Below, one piece after another: positions 1 to 9,373 of a DNA stretch of 64,000 bases (position 1 is the first letter of the stretch; each line of letters starts with the position of its first letter). The position numbers were made by a program, and so were the translations under genes. Location: the NCBI GenBank assembly GCA_032622095.1, contig CP136064.1, positions 273,753,614 to 273,817,613 on the forward strand, read 5' to 3'. The stretch is from Siphonodentalium dalli. Lineage: Eukaryota; Mollusca; Scaphopoda; Gadilida; Siphonodentaliidae. The notes under the pieces were generated by a model. It saw only the letters and a list, made by a program, of their open reading frames with translations. It did not search any database and was not told the origin of the DNA.

Positions 1-305
1 ACAGGACATACCTTTGCTCGGGTCACCATGAAATTTGTCATGGCTATTAACATTGACATGTATATGGGAACGGGTCAATTTGGGATCATTCAGGCATAAA
101 CATGGCCACCGGCAGCCATCTTGGATTTTATTCTTTTCGTGACTAAATCCTTTGGCCAGCGGCCATCTTTATAGACAGGAGTGTTCGTATCATCATGAAA
201 TTTGTCGTGGATCTTAATATTGACATTTTGGGGTCATTCGGCTATAAAACATGGCTGCCGGCAGACATCTTGGATATTACTCTTTGCATGACTAAATCCT
301 TTGGA
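1..305 (-). mobile_element. Family A (pearl/Helentron-like) core repeats, reverse orientation, truncated by window start
   Basis: Two diverged core units run on the minus strand. Read in reverse complement they show the usual order: a 'ggatttagtca' block, the ATGGC/GCCAT dyad, the 'cccatctacatgtcaa' block and the 'gacaaatttcat' block. These are the same blocks that fill 4.8-11.7 kb and 50.8-54.6 kb on the plus strand. No terminal hairpin is visible. An array in the opposite orientation implies a separate insertion. Confidence 0.8.
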
Positions 306-586
306 AATAGCTTTTAAATTCACAAGCAGATTGACAGTTTACAAAAAAATCGATGAGTTTTTTAATTTGGGATTAGATTTTGCAAACTTGCTTTGCTTTA
401 TCACATTTTATGGATGTTAATGACGAAGACTAATATTAAAGGAAGGGGTAGTGCTGTCAACATATTTGATATTTTGAAAAATAGTGTTTTTGAAGCCATT
501 TCCCCCAAGCTTGGTGTGATTTCCTAAAAATGTGACCCTTCTAAAAATAATAATAATTGTTTTTTAAATGTTCCCTCACCCCTGTG

Positions 587-1204
587 GTTAGTCAATAGAG
601 CAATTAGGAATGCGGAAAGTTTAAATGTCTAAGTAATACAGATGTCAACATGAAGAGATATAAATTATGATATACAAAGTAAAATCAAAGATGGCTGCTG
701 GCGGCTATGTTTTTCAACAAAATTCGAAAAAAATTAAGGTCCAGATTATCTAGAGGTGCAACAAAAGTTCCATATGAAGTTTGGTGATGATCGGATGTGG
801 TATGTAGGGTGTGCCAAACGAATTAAGTCATGCAAAGAGTAAAATCTAACATGGCTGCCGGCAGCATTGTTTTTATTCGAACATTGTTCAAATTTGATAG
901 CTCCCATCTAGATGTGATCCTAAATCTAAACATACATACATAAATGTTCATATCCAACAAATGAGGACTGCAGGTTGTGTCGATGTATTCAAATTTGAAA
1001 CCGAGATGCCTGCTGGCGGCAATGTTTAAAAAAAAAATCGGTCAAAATAGGAGGTTCACATCTGGAAGTCATACCGAAGATCCATATGAAGTTTGGTGAT
1101 GATCGGATGTGGCCCGTAGGGCATGCTAAACGAGATTTTTGACAGACCCACGGACACCAACCCATTACAATAGCTCAAACTTGACTTAGTCAAGTTGAGC
1201 TAAA
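587..1204 (+). mobile_element. Old diverged family A element with variant 3' hairpin
   Basis: A weak 5' head ('gtcaatagagcaattagg') is followed by degenerate cores carrying the 'gatggctgctgg' dyad and a 'atgaagtttggtgatgatcgg' block. The copy ends at the hairpin at 1171-1202, whose stem is TAGCTCAAACTTGAC against GTCAAGTTGAGCTA. Young copies have CTTTAC/GTAAAG at the same stem position, so this is a different subfamily. The inner sequence is much more diverged than other copies. Confidence 0.65.
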
Positions 1205-1395
1205 TATCGTAAGCTCCCATTTAGAGGTTACCCCGAGAATCCATATATGAAGTTTGGTATATTTGGATGAGGGATATGGCCTGTAGTTTGCGCCAAATGA
1301 TAAATTGCTGACGAATGTATGTACACACGGACAGCTGAACTATGGATGCCAACTCATGGCTATAGCTCAAACTCGACTTTGTCAAGTTGAGCTAA
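1205..1395 (+). mobile_element. Fragment of a third family A subfamily ending in a hairpin
   Basis: The fragment repeats the 'cccatttagaggttacccc...gaagtttgg' block and ends in a hairpin at 1363-1394 (stem CTCGAC against GTCAAG with one mispair). It follows the previous copy directly, end to end, which suggests tandem or nested insertion. Confidence 0.55.
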
Positions 1396-1404
1396 CAATT
1401 AATA

Positions 1405-1566
1405 GGGGTGGAGGTGATTTGAGTCGAGGACCCACCTATCAAAGCCCGAAGTGATCAGATATCGATTATTGAAGTTTGTTATTTCTCGAGATGTGCAATT
1501 ATTTGTGACACAGAAAAACGTTCTCAAATGGACTGTCTCCCACAAAATTGCGGATGAAGATGGATA
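1405..1566 (-). repeat. Dispersed repeat D fragment
   Basis: This segment ('gagtcgaggacccacctatc', 'cagatatcgatt', 'gatgaagatggataa') recurs diverged at 19.77-20.07 kb and, in reverse, around 21.1 kb and 50.3-50.7 kb. It has no coding signal and its class is unknown. Confidence 0.55.
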
Positions 1567-1570
1567 AACC

Positions 1571-1684
1571 TATGAAAGTGTCAATGACACTGCAGCTCAA
1601 CTTGGAAAGGAAATAATTCCATGTGTTACAGTCAATGGAGCGATTAGGAAAGCGGAAAGTAGAAATGTCTAAGATTATCAACAT

Positions 1685-1721
<37 letters not shown>

Positions 1722-2820
1722 TTAATATGAAGTTTGGTGATGACCGGCTGAGGGAGGTGGACTGTAGGGTGTGCCAAAGGATTTAGTCACGCAAAGAGTA
1801 ACATCCAATATGGCTGCCAGCGGACATGTTTTATGGCCGAATGACCCAAAAATGACTCGTTTCCCATCTACATGCCAATGTTAACAGCCATGACAAATTT
1901 CATAATGATCGGACCAAAGCTACGACTTGTAAGCCGTGCCAAATGATTTAGTCATGCCATAAGTAAAATCCAAGATGGCTGCCGGCTGCCCTGTTTATGG
2001 CCGAATGACACCAAAATGACTTGTTTCCCCCCATCTACATTCAATATTAACATCCATACATATTTCATGATGTACAGTTCGGCCTGTAGCTCGTGCTAAT
2101 TGAATTTTGAAATCAAATATGGCCGCTGTTGGCCATGTTTTGTCGAATGACAAAAAATGGCGCGTTTCTGATCTACATGTCGACAGCCATGACAAATTTC
2201 ATAATGATCAGACGAACTCCGTTCTGTAGCCGTGCTAATGGATTGAATTTTGAAATCCAAGATGGCCGCGGGCAGGCATGTTTTGTGCCAAATGACCCCA
2301 CAATGACTCGTTCCCATCTACATGTCAATATCAACACACATGACAAATTTAATAATGATCCAATCAAAGTTACGACCTGTAGCTCGTGCCAAATGATTTA
2401 GTCATGCAAAGAGTAAAATCCTAGATGGCTTCTGGCGGCCATGTTTATGGCCGATCGACCACAAAATTACTCGTTCATATCTACATGTCAATATTAACAT
2501 CCACAACAAATTTCATGATGGTCAGACGAAATGTAGGACCTTTAGCCCGTGCTAATGGATTGAATTTTTAAATCCAAGGTGGCCACTGGCAGCCATGTTT
2601 TTTTCTGAATGACCCCAAAATTACTCGTTCCCATCTACATGTCAATGTCAACAGCTATGGCAAATTTTATAATGATCTGACCAAAGGTATGACCTGTAGC
2701 CCGTGCTAAAGGAAATTGTTGATGAATCACACATGCGTACACACACACACCCTCACACACGGACGATGAATACCAAGCCATGGCAATAGCTCAAACTTTA
2801 CAAAGTAAAGTTGAGCTAAA
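1571..2820 (+). mobile_element. Family A element, complete head-to-hairpin copy
   Basis: The 5' head at 1571 holds the palindrome AGTGTCAATGACACT (1577-1591) followed by a variant of TAGCTCAACTT. A (GA)n microsatellite lies at about 1688-1718. Cores of about 160 bp follow, then a CA-rich tract near 2735-2765 and the 3' hairpin at 2787-2818, TAGCTCAAACTTTAC / GTAAAGTTGAGCTA with an AAA loop. The distal arm of the 3' hairpin is the inverted copy of the 5' TAGCTCAACTT. Asymmetric inverted ends, tandem cores and a microsatellite match the published description of pearl elements and Helentron-associated elements. No Rep/helicase ORF is present, so the copy is non-autonomous. Confidence 0.8.
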
Positions 2821-2821
2821 A

Positions 2822-3075
2822 ATCAAGTGGTAATACGGCCAAATTTCCTGATACTCAAGTGATAATACGGCCATATTTCGTTGAAACAAATGTTGATAAA
2901 TAACAAGATTTGGCCACTTTTGGTCAGAATTATTTTCTTGCAATCATTAGATTCTGATAACTAAAGCATATTTTGAAGAAATGTTGTTGCATCTTGATGA
3001 CATGTGGACCTGATGACATGTGGACCTGATGACATGTGGACCGTCTGATCGGATTGAGTACCTTTAAACATGAGT
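2822..3075 (-). repeat. Dispersed repeat D, with a 16-bp triplication
   Basis: This is the diverged reverse complement of about 50100-50290: 'tctgatcggattgagtacc' here matches 'ggtactcaatccgatcaga' there. A 16-bp unit (tgatgacatgtggacc) is repeated three times at about 2996-3043. It ends about 25 bp before the splice acceptor of the secreted-peptide exon. Confidence 0.6.
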
Positions 3076-3082
3076 TCTGACA

Positions 3083-3101
3083 GCTTTTCTTTCCATTTCA
3101 G
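3083..3101 (+). promoter_or_regulatory. Putative 3' splice site (acceptor) immediately before the ATG
   Basis: A pyrimidine-rich tract (cttttctttccatttcag) ends in CAG/ATG at 3099-3104. If used, the intron lies in the 5' UTR and the exon begins at the start codon. No upstream exon can be placed, because the preceding 1.5 kb is repeat. Confidence 0.55.
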
Positions 3102-3329
3102 ATGAAGTTGACAATCGTAGTTCTCGCATGCTGTCTGCTCATCGTGCTTCCTCAAGACACGAATGCTTCGATCAAGCTACGTGATTGCAGAGCAGCATGC
3201 TTCAATTCTTACTTCATGTGCAGAAACCAGTGTCATAAAAATGGACGAATGAACCGCGGCTGCGCAAGAACGTGCAGGGATGACAGAGTCGAATGTTTCA
3301 GCATGTGTGTCCAACCCGAGAGTGCTTAG
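3102..3329 (+). CDS. Small secreted eight-cysteine peptide, probable terminal exon
   Basis: This 75-residue ORF is the best host-gene candidate in the window. Residues 1-22 form a classical signal peptide: a Lys after Met, a hydrophobic core, and an Ala-type cleavage site after Asn-Ala. The predicted mature part (23-75) is basic and has eight cysteines at 29, 33, 40, 44, 54, 58, 65 and 69, giving C-x3-C-x6-C-x3-C, a nine-residue linker, then the same spacing again. It has no proline from 23 to 71. In a helix each group of four cysteines would lie on one face, which suggests two helices joined as a disulfide-linked hairpin. The ATG follows a splice acceptor and a polyA signal follows the stop, so this is probably the last coding exon. 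I do not recognise the family. A secreted defence, signalling or venom-like peptide are all possible, and nothing in the sequence decides between them. Confidence 0.7.
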   Translation: MKLTIVVLACCLLIVLPQDTNASIKLRDCRAACFNSYFMCRNQCHKNGRMNRGCARTCRDDRVECFSMCVQPESA

Positions 3330-3363
3330 TGACCAAACTTGGTGATTTTGAGGGAGGTGCATG

Positions 3364-3369
3364 AATAAA
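3364..3369 (+). terminator. Polyadenylation signal AATAAA
   Basis: A canonical AATAAA lies 35 bp after the stop codon of the secreted-peptide ORF, just before a TTAA MITE. A short 3' UTR fits a small secreted-peptide gene. Confidence 0.55.
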
Positions 3370-3400
3370 AGACGATCTGTACCTAGCAGCCAGTTTTTCT

Positions 3401-3765
3401 TTAACCCTTTACCCAACAAACCGGCCAAATAAAGCTTCAACAGCCTAAAATATCTTCGGTCTGTCTCAATAGAACCATACAAATATGGATATCATTGGAA
3501 CCGGCTCCTTGATCACATTGTGATAGTTACAGTTATGCCCTGTGCCAATGCATTCTCTTATATATGCGAGTCGACCATAGGTCGCCTCGCATATATAAGA
3601 GAATGCATTGGCCTAAAAAAAAAATTCTTACATTCTTTAACAATTTTATAATTTTTAATGTGTTAAGCCAATGCATTATCTTATATATGCGAGGCGACCT
3701 ATGGTCGACTCGCATATATAAGAGAATGCATTGGCACAGGGCCGTTCTGTTGGGTAAAGGGTTAA
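3401..3765 (-). mobile_element. TTAA MITE, family P (piggyBac-like ends), reverse copy
   Basis: The element is bounded by TTAA at 3401-3404 and 3762-3765, with inverted ends CCCTTTACCCAACA / TGTTGGGTAAAGGG. TTAA duplication with ends starting CCC is typical of piggyBac-type transposons. It holds two palindromic modules (3541-3612 and 3667-3735) in mirror orientation around an AT-rich spacer, so most of it could fold back. Compared with the copies at 20.6, 24.7 and 43.7 kb it is inverted and shorter, 365 bp against up to 400 bp. It lies just after the polyA signal of the peptide gene. Confidence 0.85.
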
Positions 3766-3826
3766 CTTAAGTTTCCCACACTATGCACTAACCAAAATTA
3801 CAATACAAGATATGTACAGTATCTTT

Positions 3827-4283
3827 AAAGGCCCACTTAATTTTCGAGGCGCCGATTATTGTTTTCATAGTGGCTTGATATACGGTATTAATAACAATCT
3901 ATGCCATAAAATATGATTAAAATACTATAATTCATCACTATTTGAAACATCTGTGTCTCAGAAGATGCCCACAGAAAAATAGAAAACTGCTGAAATCATA
4001 GAATGACTTCCCCCTTTGGATCTCAGAGTGCAACAGAATTCAAACTGTTTCAATGGAAGATGAAGAGCTCTATCTTTAACATATAGAGTTATTCCTCCTG
4101 CATTGAAAATAATACTGCTTTTTACTGCGATCAGGATGACAAAACGCGTTGGCAATTCAACAAAAACAACATGCCCACAATGTATTACACCGGATAAGTT
4201 GATAATACAATGTTTTGGATCTTCCTCTTTCAAATGGTATATAATATGCCATATATTTTATATATGTAATCTGGGGGTTCGAA
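3827..4283 (+). mobile_element. Dispersed element with terminus AAAGGCCCACTTAATTTTCGA-type
   Basis: The terminus near 3827 ('ggcccacttaattttcga') recurs at about 35430 and, inverted, at about 59870. The stretch 4100-4270 is the diverged reverse complement of 35430-35615, and 3950-4100 matches the reverse complement of 36990-37105. The short ORFs here have no recognisable protein similarity. Class unknown. Confidence 0.5.
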
Positions 4284-4374
4284 ATTCCAAACCATACAGT
4301 GCCCAACAAAAGCTGTCCTACGGGAGTGATTATCCATACACATACCTCTATCTATGAACCAAAGACATTGCATT

Positions 4375-4740
4375 TTAAACAAGAGCATCGCTAGGGCGTG
4401 GCAAAATACGCCCTTTAGCCATTTCGAATTGTACTATCGCAAAATAAGATAATACTTTGAGATTACATTTGAAGAAAATCTGATATACCCCTAATTTCAA
4501 TGCCAAAATGTGGTCAAATTCTAAGTCGAAAAATGGCCATAACTCATGTAAAAATAATTAGACAGAACCTATATTCAAACTTGGTCTGTAGTTTTAGCTG
4601 GGAAATACACATACCAGCTTTGGTTCAGCTCAAATAATCAAAACTGGAGTTATCGGTCGGAAACCAAAATGTTATGAAATTGGTCAAATTCTAAGTTGAA
4701 TAAAAGGTCGGTAGACCTCATGTCCGCCTCTAAGTGTCGG
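4375..4740 (+). mobile_element. Family B (pearl-like) fragment
   Basis: This part starts 'aacaagagcatcgctaggg'. It carries family B core blocks ('ccataactcatgtaaaaata', 'aactggagttatcggtcgg') shared with 11.7-12.2 kb. It ends in a head-like segment at 4706 ('aaggtcggtagacctcatgt') resembling the 5' head at 36004. No tetranucleotide tract or hairpin is present. Confidence 0.6.
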
Positions 4741-4757
4741 CTTGGCAAAAATTCTAA

Positions 4758-7485
4758 GTAATGAAAGTGTCAATGACACTATAGCTCAACTTGGAAAGGG
4801 AATAATTTCATGTGTTAAAGTCAATGGAGTGATTAGGAATGTGGAAAGTTGAAAGGCCTAGTTATGCAAAGAGTAAAATCTAAGATGGCCGCTGGCAGCC
4901 AATGTTTTTTTGCCAAATGATCCCAAAAAGACTCGTTCCCATTTACATGTCATTATTAACATCCAGTACAAATTTCATGATGATCTGACAAATGATGACG
5001 ACCTGTAGCCTGTGTCAAAGGATTTAGTCATGCAAAGAGTCAAATCCAAGATGGCTGCTGGCAGCCATGTTTTTTGGCCAAATGACTCCAAAATGAATAA
5101 TTCCCATCTACATGTCATTGTTAACATCCGTAACAACTTTCATGAAGATCTGACCAAAGCTACGACATGTAGGCCGCGCCAAGGATTTAGTCATGCAAAG
5201 AGTTAAATCCAAGATGGCTTCTGGTGGCCATTTTTTTTGGCCGAATGACCCCAAAATGACTCGTTCCCATCTACATGTCAATATTAACATCCTTGACAAA
5301 TTTCATGATGATCAGTATGACCTGTAGCCCGCGCCAATGGATTGAATTTGGAAATCCAAAATGGTGGCTGGTGGCCATGTTTTTTGCCGAATGACCCCAA
5401 AATAACTCGTTCCCATCTACATAACAATGTCAACATTCATGACAAATTTCATAAAGATCGGACCAAAGGTACGACCTGTAGCCCGTGCTAATGGATTGAA
5501 TTTTGAAATCCAAGATGGCCGCTGGCAGCCATGTTGTTTGTCCGAATGACCGCAAAATGACTCGTTCCCATCTACATTCCAATTTCAACAGCCATGATGG
5601 TCAGACTAAAGGTACGACCTGTAGCCCGTGCTAAAGGATTTAGTCATACAAAGAGTAAAATCCAAAATGGCTGCTGGCGGCCATGTTTTTTTGCCGAATG
5701 ACATCAAAATGACTAGTTCCCATCTACATGTCATTGTTAACATCCATGAAAAAATTTATGATGATCCGACCAAAGGTACGACCTGTGGGCCGTGCCAAAG
5801 AATTTTAGTCATGCAAAGAGTAAAACCCAAGATGGCTGCCGGTGGCCATGTTTTTTGGCCGAACAACCCCAAAATTACTCGTTCCCATCTACATGTCAAT
5901 ATTAATATCCATGACAAATTTCATGATGATCAGACAAACAGTACGACCTGTAGCCCGTGCTAATGGATTGAATATTGAAATCCAAGATTGCCACTGGCGG
6001 CATGTTTTTTTCCCGAATGAACCCAAAATGACTCGTTCCCATCTACATTTCAATGTCAACAGCTATGACACATTTCATGATGATCCGACCAAGGGTACGA
6101 CATGTAGGCTGTACCAAAGAATTTAGTCATGCAAAGAGTAAATCTAAGATGGCTGCCGCAGCCATGTTTTTTGGCCGAATGACCCCAAAATTACTCGTTC
6201 CCATCTACATGTCAATGTTAACATTCATGACAAATTTCATGATGATCAGACCAAATGTACGACCTGTAGCCCGTGCTAATGGATTGAGTTTTGAAATCCA
6301 AGATGGCCACTGGCAGCCATGTTATTTGTCCGAATGACCCGAAAATGACTCGTTCCCATCTACATTCCAATTTCAACAGCCATGACAAATATTATGATGA
6401 TCAAACTAAAGGTACGACCAGTAGCCCGTGCTAAAGGATTTAGTCATACAAAGAGTAAAATCCAAAATGGCTGCTGGTGGCCATGTTTTTTTGCCGAATA
6501 ACCCCAAAATTACTCGTTCCCATCTACATGTCATTGTTAACATCCATGACACATTTTATGATGAACGACCAAAGGGACGACCTGTAGGCCGTGCCAAAGA
6601 ATTTAGTCATGCAAAGAGTAAATCTAAGATGGCTGCCGGCGGCCATGTTTTTGGACCGAATGACCCCAAAATAACTCGTTCCCATCTACATGTCAATGTT
6701 AACATTCATGACAAATTTCATGATGATCAGACCAAAGGTACGACCTGTAGCCCGTGCTAATGGATTGAATTTTGAAATCCAAGATGGCCACTGGCAGCCA
6801 TGTTGTTTGTCCGAATGACCGCAAAATGACTCGTTCCCATCTACATTCCAATTTCAACAGCCATGACATATTTCATGATGATCAGACTAAAGGTACGACC
6901 TGTAGCCCGTGCTAAAGGATTTAGTCATACAAAGAGTAAAATCCAAAATGGCTGCTGGCGGCCATGTTTTTTTGCCAAATGACCTCAAAATGACTAGTTC
7001 CCATCTACATGTCATTGTTAACATCCATGAACAAATTTATGATGATCCGACCAAAGGTACGACATGTAAGCCATGCCAAAGAATTTAGTCATGCAAAGAG
7101 TAAAATCTAAGATGGCTGCCGGTGGCCATGCTTTTTGGCCGAACAACCCCAAAATTACTCGTTCCCATCTACATGTCAATATTAACATCCATGAGAAATT
7201 TCATGATGATCAGACGAACAGTACGACCTGTAGCCCGTGCTAATGGATTGAATATTGAATTCCAAGATGGCCACTGGTGGCCATGTTTTTTTCCCGAATG
7301 AACCCAAAATGACTCGTTCCCATCTACATGTCAACAGCTATGACAAATTTCATAATGATCCGACCAAAGGTACGACCTGTAGCCCGTGCTAAAGGAAATT
7401 GTTGACGCATCACGCACACACACACACACACACGAACGACAAAGCCATGGCAATAGCTCAAACTTTACAAAGTAAAGTTGAGCTA
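4758..7485 (+). mobile_element. Family A element, long array of about 15 core units
   Basis: The head at 4760 has the AGTGTCAATGACACT palindrome and TAGCTCAACTT. Cores of 155-163 bp follow in two recognisable types. Type 1 begins 'aaaggatttagtcat(g/a)caaagagtaaaat'. Type 2 begins 'aatggattgaattttgaaat'. The types often alternate. The end has 'aaggaaattgttgacgcat', an (AC)n tract at about 7413-7436, and the hairpin 7454-7485. Another family A head starts at the next base. ORFs of 63-111 codons running through the cores are repeat translations, not genes. Confidence 0.85.
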
Positions 7486-8142
7486 AATGAAAGTGTCAAT
7501 GACACTGTAGCTCAACTTGGAAAGGGAATAATTTAATGTATTACAGTCAATGGAGCGATTAGGAATGTGGAAAGTTGAATGTCTAATACTAGTTTATAGA
7601 CATGAAGAGAAAAGTAAAATCCAAGATGGCTGCTGGCAGCCATGTTTTCGGCCGATTGACCCCAAAATGATTGTATCCCATCTACATGTCATCGTTAACA
7701 TCCATGACAAATTTTATGATGATCAGACTAAAAGTACGACCTGTAGCCCGTGCTAAAGAATTTAGTCATACAAAGAGTAAAATCCAAGATGGCTGCCAAA
7801 TGACCCCAAAATTACTCGTTCCCATCTACATGTCAATATTAACATCCATGACAAATTTCATGACGATCAGACAAACAGTACGTCCTGTAGCCCGTGCTAA
7901 TGGATTGAATTTTGAAATGCAAGATGGCCACTGGCGGCCATGTTTTTTTACCGAATGACCCCAAAATGAATCATCCTAGTCTAAATGTTGATGTCAACAG
8001 CTATGACAAATTTCATAATGATCCGATCAAAGGTACGACCTGTAGACTGCATTGTTGACGCCTTACGCACACACGCGCACACGGACGACGGACGACAAAG
8101 CCATGGCAATAGCTCAAACTTTACAAAGTAAAGTTGAGCTAA
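7486..8142 (+). mobile_element. Family A element in direct head-to-tail contact with the previous one
   Basis: The head palindrome starts at about 7490 with no spacer after the 3' hairpin of the preceding element. Only about three cores follow, one with a deletion in its dyad block (near 7790-7800). Then come an AC/CG-rich tract (8068-8095) and the terminal hairpin 8110-8141. Confidence 0.85.
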
Positions 8143-9373
8143 AAAATGACATGACTTATCTCCCCATATTTTGTGATGTCACGGATTGAGGTGACTGTGT
8201 CGGGGTTAATTTCTCTCAACACATTTTTCTGTTTAAAGGAGATGTTGAATGATACATTTATTTGTTAGTTTCACAATTTGAAGTGTATCCATCTATAATC
8301 TTAACTGAATACAGAGCCAATTGTAGGAGTATTTGACAAGATAAAGTAGAGTTTATGGCTTGTCTCAAAATTTGCTTACAAAATCTGATAATATCCAAAC
8401 AACAAAGTTAACACAGTGCTCATGCCTTATATGTCCTGGTTTATTGTTATATAAATATCGTTCCGTAATACTTAATTCAAAGAAACAAATATCGCGCACC
8501 TGAATAGTGCAATGTTGACCGGTTTATTACGTAATTATCTGTATCAATTTAAATAAATTAGTTGTTCAGCTCTGGAAGTGGGCCTAACTTAATCTAAAAT
8601 ATTGTCAGGTACATCACGTGCATGTACAACTCAAGTATGCATATTATTTCACTCCATCGGTCACGTAAACCTAAAAGACAAATGCCGGCTTAACTAATTC
8701 ATTGCATAAAACACGATGTCATATGTCTTTGATTAGCATTTGACAACATGCACATTCCATGTACTACAGTTCTGTTTTTGGGAAATGTCAGAGGTCAAAT
8801 GTCATGTATCCCGGAAATGAGCAATATAAAAATGTTGATGGAATGCAGAACGAGATAGTTTGTTCTCCTATTGAAATTGAATTACTAGAAATTAAGACGG
8901 CAGTTTAATAATCCATGTTCCCACGTGTTATATATTTTACAGTCCTCAGTAAAATAGTTTCAACATGAGTTATAATTATGCAAGTTCAAGCCAATTTGAT
9001 CTTTGTTTTCTGAAACAAACAAAAAAGTCATATTTAATATAATATTTTATAAATTTCTGCACGAAGCCTAATTTACTCAAAAAAAGTTTACAAATGATAG
9101 AACATTTGAGTCTATAGGCTATGAAGCAGCAGCAAATAATTCACCGTGGAATGAAAAGAGACAAACTACATGAGACAATGTAGTAATTCCAGGGAGCATG
9201 TGTTTAATCCTCAGTCGAATTCTCACCATGCGTGTGTGTTTCTAAGAATGGCATAGACCACTCTAAAAATTGTTGCATTTCACCTTTATTAGCACTTTCA
9301 AAAATACAACAATCATTCACTCAATTTTGAATGCCAGCATTGTAGATTGCAATTGAGTGACAAGTGAAAATGA
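8143..9373 (+). other. AT-rich unclassified DNA, no gene seen
   Basis: No ORF above background and no copy elsewhere in the window. The only structure I see is a short imperfect inverted repeat at about 9318-9359 (cactcaatttt / gattgcaattgagtg). It could be intergenic or intronic. Confidence 0.4.

Noticed and set aside
5628-6760. Repeated 90-111 codon ORFs (KSKMAAGGHVF..., VPIYMSIL...)
   Set aside because: They follow the 160-bp cores of family A in all frames and recur in every array; stops and frame shifts are frequent.
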